Positions 8,045 to 17,180 of a DNA stretch of 64,000 nt are shown piece after piece. Source of the stretch: JBJHBP01 sp050485685 (lineage in GTDB: Bacteria; Pseudomonadota; Gammaproteobacteria; Steroidobacterales; Rariloculaceae); NCBI GenBank assembly GCA_050485685.1, contig JBJHBW010000001.1, positions 62,001 to 126,000 of the forward strand, given 5' to 3'. The notes beneath the pieces were generated by a model. It saw only the letters and a program-made list of their open reading frames with translations, did not search any database and had not been told where the DNA came from. Positions within the stretch are counted from its first letter, which is position 1. Each line of letters starts with the position of its first letter. The translations under genes were made by a program, and so were the position numbers.

Positions 8045-9298
8045 TCAACGGTAAACCGGAAACTCCCTGCACACCTGCGCGACTTCATCGCGCACCCGCT
8101 TCAGCGTCGTTTCCGATTCATGGTCATCCAGCACATCGGCGATCCACGTGGCGAGTCTTTCGATCTGCGGCTCGCGGAACCCGCGCGTGGTCACAGCTGG
8201 CGTGCCAACGCGCAGCCCGCTGGTGACACGAGGGGGCCGGGGATCGCCCGGCACGGCGTTCTTGTTCACCGTGATGTGCGCAGCGCCCAGGGCATCTTCG
8301 GCCGCCTGTCCGGTGACGTGTTTTTCGATCAGGTCCACCAGAATCAGATGATTGTCGGTGCCGCCTGACACGATGCGGTATCCGCGCGCGGAGAGCCCTG
8401 CCGCCAGCGCGCGCGAGTTCTTGAGGACCTGCTCCTGATAGGCGTGAAAATCCGGCGACTGCGCTTCCTTGAGCGCGACCGCCTTGGCGGCGATCACATG
8501 CATCAGCGGGCCACCCTGAGTGCCTGGGAACACAAGAGAATTGATGCGCTTCGCAAGATCACCATTCTCGCGCGCAAAGATCATCCCGCCACGCGGGCCG
8601 CGCAGGGTCTTGTGCGTGGTGGTCGTGGTGACGTCAGCGATATTGATCGGACTCGGGTAATGGCCGGTGGCCACCAGTCCCGCGACATGCGCCATATCGA
8701 CCATGAAAAAAGCGCCGACGTCATCAGCTATGTCGCGAAAGCGCTGCCAGTCGATCACACGGGAATACGCGGAAAAGCCGGCGACGATGACTTTCGGTCT
8801 GTGGCGCTTTGCAAGTTCCGCCACCTCGTCGTAGTCGATCTGGCCGGTGCGGGTATCCAGACCGTACTGCACGGCATTGAACACCTTGCCGGAGAAGTTG
8901 ACCTTCGATCCGTGCGTAAGATGGCCGCCGTGGTTGAGACTCATGCCCAGCACCGTGTCGCCCGGCTGCATCATCGCGAAGTACGCCGCCGCGTTGGCCT
9001 GTGATCCCGAGTGCGGCTGCACGTTGACGAAAGCGGCACCGAACAGTTGTTTTGCACGGTCAATGGCCAGCTGCTCGACCACATCCACATGCTCACAGCC
9101 GCCGTAGTAGCGCCGGCCGGGATAGCCTTCAGCATACTTGTTGGTCAGTTGCGATCCCTGTGCCTCGAGCACGCGGGGACTGGCATAGTTTTCCGAAGCG
9201 ATCAGTTCCAGGTGCTCTTCCTGTCGATGTCGCTCGCCTTCCATGGCTTCGAACAGCTCAGCGTCGAAACCCTCGATCCGATAGTCGTTCGTGAACAT
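8045..9298 (-). CDS. glyA: Serine hydroxymethyltransferase
   Basis: GlyA is a PLP enzyme interconverting serine and glycine with transfer of a one-carbon unit to tetrahydrofolate. The 417-aa protein contains ELIASENYASPRVLEAQGS, the NKYAEGYPGRRYYGG segment, and the Schiff-base lysine in TTTTHKTLRGPRGG. It is 24 nt upstream of nrdR and 32 nt downstream of the deacetylase gene. Order glyA-nrdR-ribD is widespread in gammaproteobacteria. Confidence 0.97.
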   Translation of the reverse strand: MFTNDYRIEGFDAELFEAMEGERHRQEEHLELIASENYASPRVLEAQGSQLTNKYAEGYPGRRYYGGCEHVDVVEQLAIDRAKQLFGAAFVNVQPHSGSQANAAAYFAMMQPGDTVLGMSLNHGGHLTHGSKVNFSGKVFNAVQYGLDTRTGQIDYDEVAELAKRHRPKVIVAGFSAYSRVIDWQRFRDIADDVGAFFMVDMAHVAGLVATGHYPSPINIADVTTTTTHKTLRGPRGGMIFARENGDLAKRINSLVFPGTQGGPLMHVIAAKAVALKEAQSPDFHAYQEQVLKNSRALAAGLSARGYRIVSGGTDNHLILVDLIEKHVTGQAAEDALGAAHITVNKNAVPGDPRPPRVTSGLRVGTPAVTTRGFREPQIERLATWIADVLDDHESETTLKRVRDEVAQVCREFPVYR

Positions 9299-9330
9299 TC
9301 ATCCGTGCCGGAGGTGGGAAAACGCGCATT

Positions 9331-10293
9331 CTAACCTGCATCGGGGAGACACGCTGCCAGCGCCTCCGTGACCCGCACCCACGCCCGCGCCAGGTTACGC
9401 CGGTCGTAACCGCCGCCTCCCATGGCCAGCAACCGACCCCCGGCATGCCGGTCCGCGAGTTCACACAGGCGCTGCGCCGCATGCGCATGAGCGTTTTCGC
9501 TGAACGCCAGATGGGTCAACGGATCGCCGGCCAGCGAGTCGGCACCGCACTGCAGCAGCACCAGCTCCGGCGCTGCGGCATCGACGAACGCCTCCACCTC
9601 GTCCCAGGCTGCAAGGAACCCGCGGTCATCGGCGCCCGGCGGCAGCGGCACATTGAGCTTGGTGCCCTCGGCACTACCTGTGCCGGTCTCGCTGCGGCTG
9701 CCGGTGCCCGGATACAGGAATCGTCCGTCCTCGTGGATGTCGGCAAAGATCAGATCGGGATCGTCCTCAAACGCATAGAACACGCCGTCACCGTGGTGCG
9801 CGTCTATGTCCACGTAGGCCACGCGCCGCACCCCGTAACGACGACGGGCGGCCTCCACCGCGATGCCGCAATCGTTATAGACACAGAAACCGGCCGCATG
9901 ATCGCGACCGGCATGGTGCAGTCCGCCTATCGGGATGAACGCGCGCCGAACAGGGCCTGCGAAGATGGCTGCCAGCGCCTCGAGCGTGCCGCCGACCACG
10001 GTCGCCGCCGCCTCGTGTACACCGGGAAAAGCCGGCGTATCGCCGTGGTCGAGAAAGCCGCTGCCGTGCTGCGAGGCCGACGCGACGAAATCCATGTACC
10101 GCGGCGTGTGAAAGAATCCGAGTTCCTCGCGGGTGGCCAGACGCGGCTCATGGCGAACCAGTCCATCCGCAACCGGCGACCGCGCAAGCTCGTCCATGTA
10201 CGCGGCATAGCGATCCACGCCGAAAGGATGGCCGTCCGGGAAGCCGTAGTTCGCAAGGCCCTCGCCGGCCAGCAGAATTGCCGTTCCGCTCAT
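9331..10293 (-). CDS. Histone deacetylase / AcuC-family amidohydrolase
   Basis: The 320-aa protein has a complete zinc-dependent deacetylase fold: GGLHHAGRDHAAGFCVYND, the zinc/charge-relay segment VDIDAHHGDGV, DIHEDGRFLYPGTGS, a second zinc Asp in LLQCGADSLAGDPL, and the catalytic Tyr context GGGGYD. Bacterial members remove acetyl groups from proteins, polyamines or small molecules; which applies here cannot be read from sequence. It is first in the minus run, 32 nt before glyA, and divergent from ettA (160-bp spacer). Confidence 0.88.
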   Translation of the reverse strand: MSGTAILLAGEGLANYGFPDGHPFGVDRYAAYMDELARSPVADGLVRHEPRLATREELGFFHTPRYMDFVASASQHGSGFLDHGDTPAFPGVHEAAATVVGGTLEALAAIFAGPVRRAFIPIGGLHHAGRDHAAGFCVYNDCGIAVEAARRRYGVRRVAYVDIDAHHGDGVFYAFEDDPDLIFADIHEDGRFLYPGTGSRSETGTGSAEGTKLNVPLPPGADDRGFLAAWDEVEAFVDAAAPELVLLQCGADSLAGDPLTHLAFSENAHAHAAQRLCELADRHAGGRLLAMGGGGYDRRNLARAWVRVTEALAACLPDAG

Positions 10294-10324
10294 CGCTGCT
10301 CCTTAAGGAATGAAACCGTGGCGA

Positions 10325-10342
10325 ACCGCCGTGTGCGGCGGT
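10325..10342. promoter_or_regulatory. Short perfect hairpin in the divergent deacetylase/ettA spacer
   Basis: ACCGCCG and CGGCGGT form a 7-bp stem with a TGTG loop inside the 160-bp region between the divergent deacetylase and ettA genes. It could be an operator or leader structure. Further right, GATAAT near 10387 resembles a -10 element for ettA, but no good -35 accompanies it. Confidence 0.3.
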
Positions 10343-10453
10343 CGCGCCCGCTTTCCTGTCCGATTTCCCAATTGCGCGGGCTTTGAGGATAATCGCGCCC
10401 CCCAGTCCACGGACAGCAACACCGGCGGCCCGAACCCGGCCCTACTCAGGATC

Positions 10454-12124
<1,671 letters not shown>

Positions 12125-12147
12125 GCGGAACGACCGTCTACCGGCCA

Positions 12148-12178
12148 CCCCGGCAACGCGCTAGACTTGCCGGGGAGG
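12148..12178 (+). promoter_or_regulatory. Hairpin enclosing the Shine-Dalgarno of the next gene
   Basis: CCCCGGCAA (12148-12156) and TTGCCGGGG (12167-12175) form a perfect 9-bp stem with a 10-nt loop. The ribosome-binding sequence GGGGAGG (12172-12178) of the GTG start at 12188 overlaps the 3' arm, so folding would mask it. There is no T tract. It may attenuate translation of the downstream gene or act as a weak ettA 3' structure. Confidence 0.55.
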
Positions 12179-12187
12179 TCTCGCGCC

Positions 12188-12895
12188 GTGGCCATTTATG
12201 TAAACCGCGACAACAGCTTGCAACTGCCTCATGCGATCACGCGTGAGTGCCCGCATTGCGGCGCTCATGCACAGCTGCTGCTGGTCGCTTCACCCGCGTA
12301 CAGCGAACTCGTCGCGGCCCGGCCGCGTCACACCGGCCTGCTGTTCCGGTGCGCGGCGTGCTCGGAGCCGCGATTCCTGCGCGCCGGAATACGTACCATC
12401 GATGACGCCCGGGTAGCGTTGTCGTCGAGTCTGTCCGAGGTTGAAAAACCTCGCGAACGATTCACGCTCGCACACCTGCCACCGGATGTGGAAAAACTGT
12501 TCCGCGAATCGCTGGAATGCTATGCAGCCGGCTGCTACAACGCGTTCGCGTCCATGTGCAGGCGCACCCTGCATGCAACACGCACCAGTCTGGGACGCAG
12601 CGCCACACACTACTGGCGTGAACGTTTCGCGGAAGTCGTACGCATAGCCGAGCTCGACACCGCTACGACCGGCACGCTGGAGTCGGTCTTCTTCGCGGAC
12701 AACGACACCCTGCCGGCCATCACGCGTGAGCAGGCCGGAGTGCTGCTGGAAGCCATCAAGGACATGCTGTACCAGTGCTACGTGCGCACCGCGCGACTTC
12801 GCGGTGCGATGCGCATGCGGCGCTTCTTCGCCGCCGACGAGGAGCGCAACATCACGCCACTGGCAACCGCCGTGCGCCGCGCCAGATCTGCCTGA
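12188..12895 (+). CDS. Zinc-ribbon, DUF4145-like protein
   Basis: This 235-aa soluble protein has two CxxC pairs (C21/C24 and C55/C58) that would form an N-terminal zinc ribbon, followed by a helical domain resembling DUF4145 (VEKLFRESLECYAAGCYNAF, MCRRTLHATRTSLG, AIKDMLYQCYV). DUF4145 domains occur alone or fused to restriction and defence proteins; no such partner is adjacent. The GTG at 12188 is chosen because GGGGAGG lies 9 nt upstream; a TTG at 12167 is in frame but lacks such a site. The function is unknown. Confidence 0.7.
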   Translation: MAIYVNRDNSLQLPHAITRECPHCGAHAQLLLVASPAYSELVAARPRHTGLLFRCAACSEPRFLRAGIRTIDDARVALSSSLSEVEKPRERFTLAHLPPDVEKLFRESLECYAAGCYNAFASMCRRTLHATRTSLGRSATHYWRERFAEVVRIAELDTATTGTLESVFFADNDTLPAITREQAGVLLEAIKDMLYQCYVRTARLRGAMRMRRFFAADEERNITPLATAVRRARSA

Positions 12896-12903
12896 ACACG
12901 TGA

Positions 12904-12922
12904 CCTGCGGCGTTGCCGCAGG
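12904..12922 (+). terminator. GC-rich hairpin after the zinc-ribbon gene
   Basis: CCTGCGGC (12904-12911) and GCCGCAGG (12915-12922) form a perfect 8-bp stem with a 3-nt loop just past the stop codon. It lacks a T tract, so it may be a processing or stabilising structure, not an intrinsic terminator. lemA starts 54 nt further on. Confidence 0.35.
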
Positions 12923-12976
12923 CGCAAATACCGGCGTATGCTCGGCAACCCAAGACCTCCTGCAAGGACAGTACGC

Positions 12977-13564
12977 ATGGAAACCTGGATCGTGCTCGGC
13001 ATTATCGTCGCGATCGTCATATGGACGATCATGATGTACAACAATCTGGTCAACCTGCGTAATCGCGTACGCAATGGCTTCTCGCAGATCGATGTGCAGC
13101 TCACACGCCGCTACGACCTGATCCCGAATCTGGTCGAAGCCGTAAAAGGCTACATGGCGCACGAACGCCAGACGCTGGAAGCGGTGATTCAGGCACGCAA
13201 CGCCGCGAAGTCCGGCCTGCAGAAAGCCGCGGCCGATCCGTCTGACGGTAGCGCCATCAAGGATCTGGCAGCGCTGGAGGTCACGCTGGGTGGAACACTG
13301 GGCCGGCTGTTCGCACTGTCCGAGTCCTATCCGGACCTGAAAGCGAACACCAACATGCTCAAGTTCCAGGAAGAGCTCGCCACGACCGAGAACCGCGTCG
13401 CGTTCGCCCGCCAGGCATTCAATGACGCCGTCATGACCTACAACAATGCGTGCCAGAATTTTCCCAGCAATCTGATCGCGAACACCTTCAGCTTCAAGCA
13501 TGCCGAGTTTCTCGACATAGGCGACGAAGCCAAGCGTGAGGCACCCGGCGTCTCGTTCAGCTAG
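12977..13564 (+). CDS. lemA: LemA family protein
   Basis: The 195-aa protein has one N-terminal membrane helix (about residues 3-22) and the LemA core: NRVRNGFSQIDVQLTRRYDLIPNLVEAVKGYM, then a long helical bundle containing LKFQEELATTENRVAFARQAFNDAV. LemA proteins are membrane-anchored and are commonly encoded beside M48 proteases, as here, where the next GTG overlaps the stop by 1 nt. The biochemical role is not settled. The ATG at 12977 follows AAGGACAG; an upstream in-frame ATG at 12938 would add a non-conserved stretch. Confidence 0.92.
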   Translation: METWIVLGIIVAIVIWTIMMYNNLVNLRNRVRNGFSQIDVQLTRRYDLIPNLVEAVKGYMAHERQTLEAVIQARNAAKSGLQKAAADPSDGSAIKDLAALEVTLGGTLGRLFALSESYPDLKANTNMLKFQEELATTENRVAFARQAFNDAVMTYNNACQNFPSNLIANTFSFKHAEFLDIGDEAKREAPGVSFS

Positions 13565-15561
13565 TGGTCGATTTCTTCACGCGCCAGGAGCGGTCGCGGC
13601 GCGCAACGCGCGTGCTGATCGCACTGTTCATTGCGGCCGTGCTTGCCATCGTTGCCGCAGTCACGCTGGTGGCCGCGGTATTCACGGGCATCTACTCGAT
13701 GCAGACCGCGCCTGCTCCGAACAGCGGGGACTTCGGCGCATGGATCGTGCACAACGGCGGCACGCTGGCGGTGATCGCGGCAATCACGCTCGCGGCCATA
13801 GGGCTTGCCAGTTTCTATCGCGCAGCGACACTGGCCGCCGGCGGCGGTCAGGTCGCACGCATGATGGGCGGCACGCTGCTCGATCCCCACAGTGCCGACC
13901 CTTTACACAGACGCCTGCTGAATGTAACCGAGGAGATGGCGATCGCGTCGGGCGTACCGGTACCGGAGATCTACATCCTTGAACAGGAGGCGGGCATCAA
14001 CGCGTTCGCGGCCGGACTTGCGACATCGAACGCCGCCATTGCCGTAACCCGCGGCGCGCTGGAACAGCTCGATCGTGCCGAACTGCAGGGCGTGGTCGCG
14101 CACGAGTTCAGCCACATACTCAATGGCGACATGCGCATCAACCAGAAGCTGATAGGCATGAGCTTCGGCATCGTGGTCCTGACGCTGATGGGTCGCTGGA
14201 TGCTGCGCGCAGCTTACCTCGGACGACGGGGACGATCCGGCGGCGCGGCAGCCGCCGCGGTCGCAATGGGACTGGCGTTGATCGTGATCGGCTCCATCGG
14301 CATCTTCTTCAGCCGCCTGATCAAGGCAGCCGTGTCACGCCAGCGCGAGATGCTCGCGGATGCATCCGCCGTGCAGTTCACGCGCGACCCGAACAGTCTT
14401 GCCGGCGCGCTGAAAAAAATCGGCGGCTACAGCTCGAGACTCACAGCCGTCGACAGCGAGGAGATCGCGCACATGTTGTTTGCACGCAGTTCGCGTGCGT
14501 TCAGCGGACTGTTTGCAACCCATCCGCCGCTGCCGGCACGGATCCGCGCGCTGGACCCTTCCTTCCGTGAAGGCAATTTCCCGAAACCGCGTCAGGCCCC
14601 GGACCGCACGGCCTACGGCGCTGACCACGCCTCCGTTGCTTCCGCTGCCGCACCGATCAGTGCGCTGGCCACCTCAGCGGCGGCGGGCGCCGGTGCAGAC
14701 AGGCCGTCAGCAGGCGTAGACCCTGACCGCGGTGCCGACACATTGATGGATCACGCCGGTGAGGTGGGGTCGACGGAAGGCGGTTGTGCGCTGCGTACCG
14801 CGCTGCCCGCCATCCTGTATGACGCCGCACATGAACGCGATGACAGCCTGCTGCTGGTGCTGGCACTGGCGCTGGCGGCCGATGAACCGGCACAGACACG
14901 ACAGTTGACCATGCTCGACAACCGACTGGGCGCGCAGCGCACCGAACGCTGCGCAGCGTTACGCAAGGCACTCGACGCGATGGACCCTGCGCTCAGACTG
15001 CCGCTGCTGGAGCTGACGGTTCCGGCCCTGCGCCAGCGGCCCGTTGAGCAGATCGGCTTCATGTTCGACATGGTCAGGCGCGTCAGCGACGCAGCGGATA
15101 CGAATCGACTTGACGACTATGTGCTGCTGAAGGCCCTGGCCGCCTATCTGCCAACGTTCAAGGTTCCCGAAACGCGCAGAAGGTCATCGCTTTCGACGAC
15201 CGAAGCCGTAGCCAGAACGCTGGCGGCGGTGGCCGCGTTCGGCCATGACGACATCGCTGCGGCTCGCGCCGCGTTCGCCGCCGGCCTGACTGCCGGCAGC
15301 AGCATGGATGTCGCAACGGCCGCGGTGAAGTCCGAACAATACCTTCCCGACCTGCAGGCAGCGCGCGACCTGACGCTGCTGGATGACGCCCTGGATCAGC
15401 TCGCGGACGCCGCACCGAAGCACCGGCGGGCCGCACTGGTCGCCATCCTGGCGACGATACGGCATGACCATCGCGTGGAGATCCCGGAAGTGGAACTGTT
15501 CCGGGCCATTGCGGCGACACTGGACTGCCCGCTGCCACCGCTGGCCGCACTCAGCGCCTGA
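13564..15561 (+). CDS. Membrane M48 family metalloprotease with long C-terminal extension
   Basis: The protein (665 aa, GTG start) has two N-terminal membrane helices (about 17-40 and 67-87), an M48 domain with zinc motif HEFSH (180-184), two more helices, and the third zinc ligand in RQREMLADASAV. This half resembles HtpX, a membrane quality-control protease, including the ATHPPLPARIRAL segment. Residues about 330-665 are an Ala-rich linker and a soluble helical domain not found in HtpX. Some LemA-linked M48 proteins carry such extensions. It is translationally coupled to lemA. Confidence 0.88.
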   Translation: MVDFFTRQERSRRATRVLIALFIAAVLAIVAAVTLVAAVFTGIYSMQTAPAPNSGDFGAWIVHNGGTLAVIAAITLAAIGLASFYRAATLAAGGGQVARMMGGTLLDPHSADPLHRRLLNVTEEMAIASGVPVPEIYILEQEAGINAFAAGLATSNAAIAVTRGALEQLDRAELQGVVAHEFSHILNGDMRINQKLIGMSFGIVVLTLMGRWMLRAAYLGRRGRSGGAAAAAVAMGLALIVIGSIGIFFSRLIKAAVSRQREMLADASAVQFTRDPNSLAGALKKIGGYSSRLTAVDSEEIAHMLFARSSRAFSGLFATHPPLPARIRALDPSFREGNFPKPRQAPDRTAYGADHASVASAAAPISALATSAAAGAGADRPSAGVDPDRGADTLMDHAGEVGSTEGGCALRTALPAILYDAAHERDDSLLLVLALALAADEPAQTRQLTMLDNRLGAQRTERCAALRKALDAMDPALRLPLLELTVPALRQRPVEQIGFMFDMVRRVSDAADTNRLDDYVLLKALAAYLPTFKVPETRRRSSLSTTEAVARTLAAVAAFGHDDIAAARAAFAAGLTAGSSMDVATAAVKSEQYLPDLQAARDLTLLDDALDQLADAAPKHRRAALVAILATIRHDHRVEIPEVELFRAIAATLDCPLPPLAALSA

Positions 15562-15646
15562 GCTTTACGGCACGCCACGGTCACGCGACGGATCGAATCT
15601 GTCCGGATTCAGCTAACATATCGCGACCTGCCCACGGAGACGCGAA

Positions 15647-16435
15647 ATGATGGACGGAACACGGAGTTCAATGCCTGGCAAGCTGGTGCGCCATGACAAG
15701 CTCCGCCTGCTGCTGGCCTTCATTGCCGCACTCATTGGAACCAGCGCAGCCGCTCAGGCACCCACTGCGGAGGAAGTGCGCCTGGTGGCTGCGGCTGCGG
15801 CGCTGAACGAGTTCATGGAAAACACGGATGAGGCCATTCCCAGTGCACTGCTGCAGCGCGCGCATGGCATCGCGGTGATGACGAACGTGATTCGCGGCGG
15901 TTTCATCCTTGGCGGACGCCGCGGACGCGGCGTGCTGGTCGTTCGCGGCGAGGACGGTCGCTTCGGCAACCCGTCCTTCGTCACCCTGACCAGCGGCAGC
16001 ATAGGCTGGCAGGTCGGCGCACAGTCTTCGGATCTGATTCTCGTGTTTGCCAACGAACGGTCCGTGCAGAACATCGCCAGCGGCCGGTTCACGCTGGGCG
16101 GTGATGCCAGCGTCGTTGCCGGCCCGGTGGGACGCAATGCAACTGTCGCTGCGACTTTCGGTTCGGAAGTCTACGCCTATTCGCGCAGCCGCGGACTGTT
16201 CGCGGGCGCGAGCTTTGAAGGGGCACGACTGGAAATCGATACCGCGTCCAATGTGCGCTTTTACGGAGCCGGCAGCCAGGCGCGCGCATTGGGTCCGCAG
16301 AATCCCGCGACACCGGACAGCGCGAATCGTTTTCTCTCGGCGCTGGAATCTGCGGCGACGCCACTGCCGCCCCGACGCCAGCCGGCATCGGAACGCGAGG
16401 AAGCGGTGACCTTCCCACTGGGCGGATTTGACTGA
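15647..16435 (+). CDS. SYLF-domain (Ysc84-like) lipid-binding protein, exported
   Basis: The 262-aa protein has an N-terminal signal sequence (hydrophobic segment about residues 20-37 ending in SAAAQA) and a SYLF/DUF500 domain: LLQRAHGIAVMTNVIRGGFI, GRGVLVVR, PSFVTLTSGSIGWQVGAQSSDLILVF and AYSRSRGLFAGASFEGARL. In characterised relatives this domain binds membranes or phosphoinositides; in bacteria the role is unclear. GGAG 7 nt upstream supports the ATG at 15647. An 85-nt gap separates it from the protease gene, so co-transcription is possible. Confidence 0.88.
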   Translation: MMDGTRSSMPGKLVRHDKLRLLLAFIAALIGTSAAAQAPTAEEVRLVAAAAALNEFMENTDEAIPSALLQRAHGIAVMTNVIRGGFILGGRRGRGVLVVRGEDGRFGNPSFVTLTSGSIGWQVGAQSSDLILVFANERSVQNIASGRFTLGGDASVVAGPVGRNATVAATFGSEVYAYSRSRGLFAGASFEGARLEIDTASNVRFYGAGSQARALGPQNPATPDSANRFLSALESAATPLPPRRQPASEREEAVTFPLGGFD

Positions 16436-16485
16436 GGCGCGACGCGCGGTCGCCAGGCCGGTTCAGGCTCAGCCGCGCTGAAGTG

Positions 16486-16941
16486 TCACTGAGCGGGATC
16501 GGAATCCGGCGCGTCGGCTGCCTGGGGCTGCGGCTCGGCTTCGGACGTGGTTTCCGTGGCTTCCGGGACTCCCCACTGTGCGTCGTAGGCGGCCTCCTGC
16601 ATCGCGCGGCGCAGCTCCTCGGCCTCACGTTCCGCTGCCTGTTGCCGGGCAATGCGGTCACGCAGCTCGGATCGCAGTCTGTCGGACTCGGCCTCCAGTT
16701 CCGCGCGGCGCGCCCGCTCCACTTCCAGGGCCACGGCCGCGGCAGCGCGGCGTGCATTGGCACACTCGATGTCGTCTATCGTTGCCCTGCGGTCCGCATT
16801 GCAGCGCACAAGGGTGCCTTCCCTGGCTGCGGCATCCTCCATGAATTCCGTGAACGTGCGCGGCGGCAGCTCCGTGCAGGCCACGGCCGCCAGACACAGC
16901 GACAGTACTGCACCCCGCGCCGCAAGGCGGGAACGGATCAT
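16486..16941 (-). CDS. EexN-like lipoprotein with coiled coil
   Basis: The 151-aa product has a lipoprotein signal peptide (lipobox ending at C22, LAAVAC). The following RTFTEFMEDAAAREGTLVRC and IECANARRAAA pattern resembles the EexN/TrbK-like family found in plasmid entry exclusion and in many chromosomal lipoproteins. Residues about 60-120 form a charged, Ala/Glu/Arg-rich coiled coil, followed by an acidic Pro/Ala/Glu tail. No conjugation genes are near, so an exclusion role is unlikely here. The internal ATG at 16941 is used because it places the signal sequence at the N-terminus. Confidence 0.65.
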   Translation of the reverse strand: MIRSRLAARGAVLSLCLAAVACTELPPRTFTEFMEDAAAREGTLVRCNADRRATIDDIECANARRAAAAVALEVERARRAELEAESDRLRSELRDRIARQQAAEREAEELRRAMQEAAYDAQWGVPEATETTSEAEPQPQAADAPDSDPAQ

Positions 16942-17180
16942 GCGCAGACCAGAACCTCCGGCATACGGTGCCCTGATGAAACGCTTATGGCAGGAATCTG
17001 TTGTGAACACGGTTTACCGGGGCAGCTCCACCCTTCCGGGCATGAAACATAACTCAACCGTTTCGCCCGGGAACCGGAACAGTTCACAGATTCGTGAAAT
17101 CACCCCGGGCAGGCGGCACGGGGGCGGCAGGCAGCATGGCTGGCAGGCCGGGTGGCCCGAGTTCCCTTGACCGACAGGGC

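Noticed and set aside
7503..10453. FMN or glycine riboswitch ahead of the rib or glyA genes
   Set aside because: Spacers between these genes are too short (11-32 nt), and the 160-bp region before the deacetylase gene shows no recognisable aptamer.
16486..16941. Conjugative entry-exclusion gene
   Set aside because: The protein resembles EexN, but no transfer or mobilisation genes are in the window, so plasmid origin is not supported.
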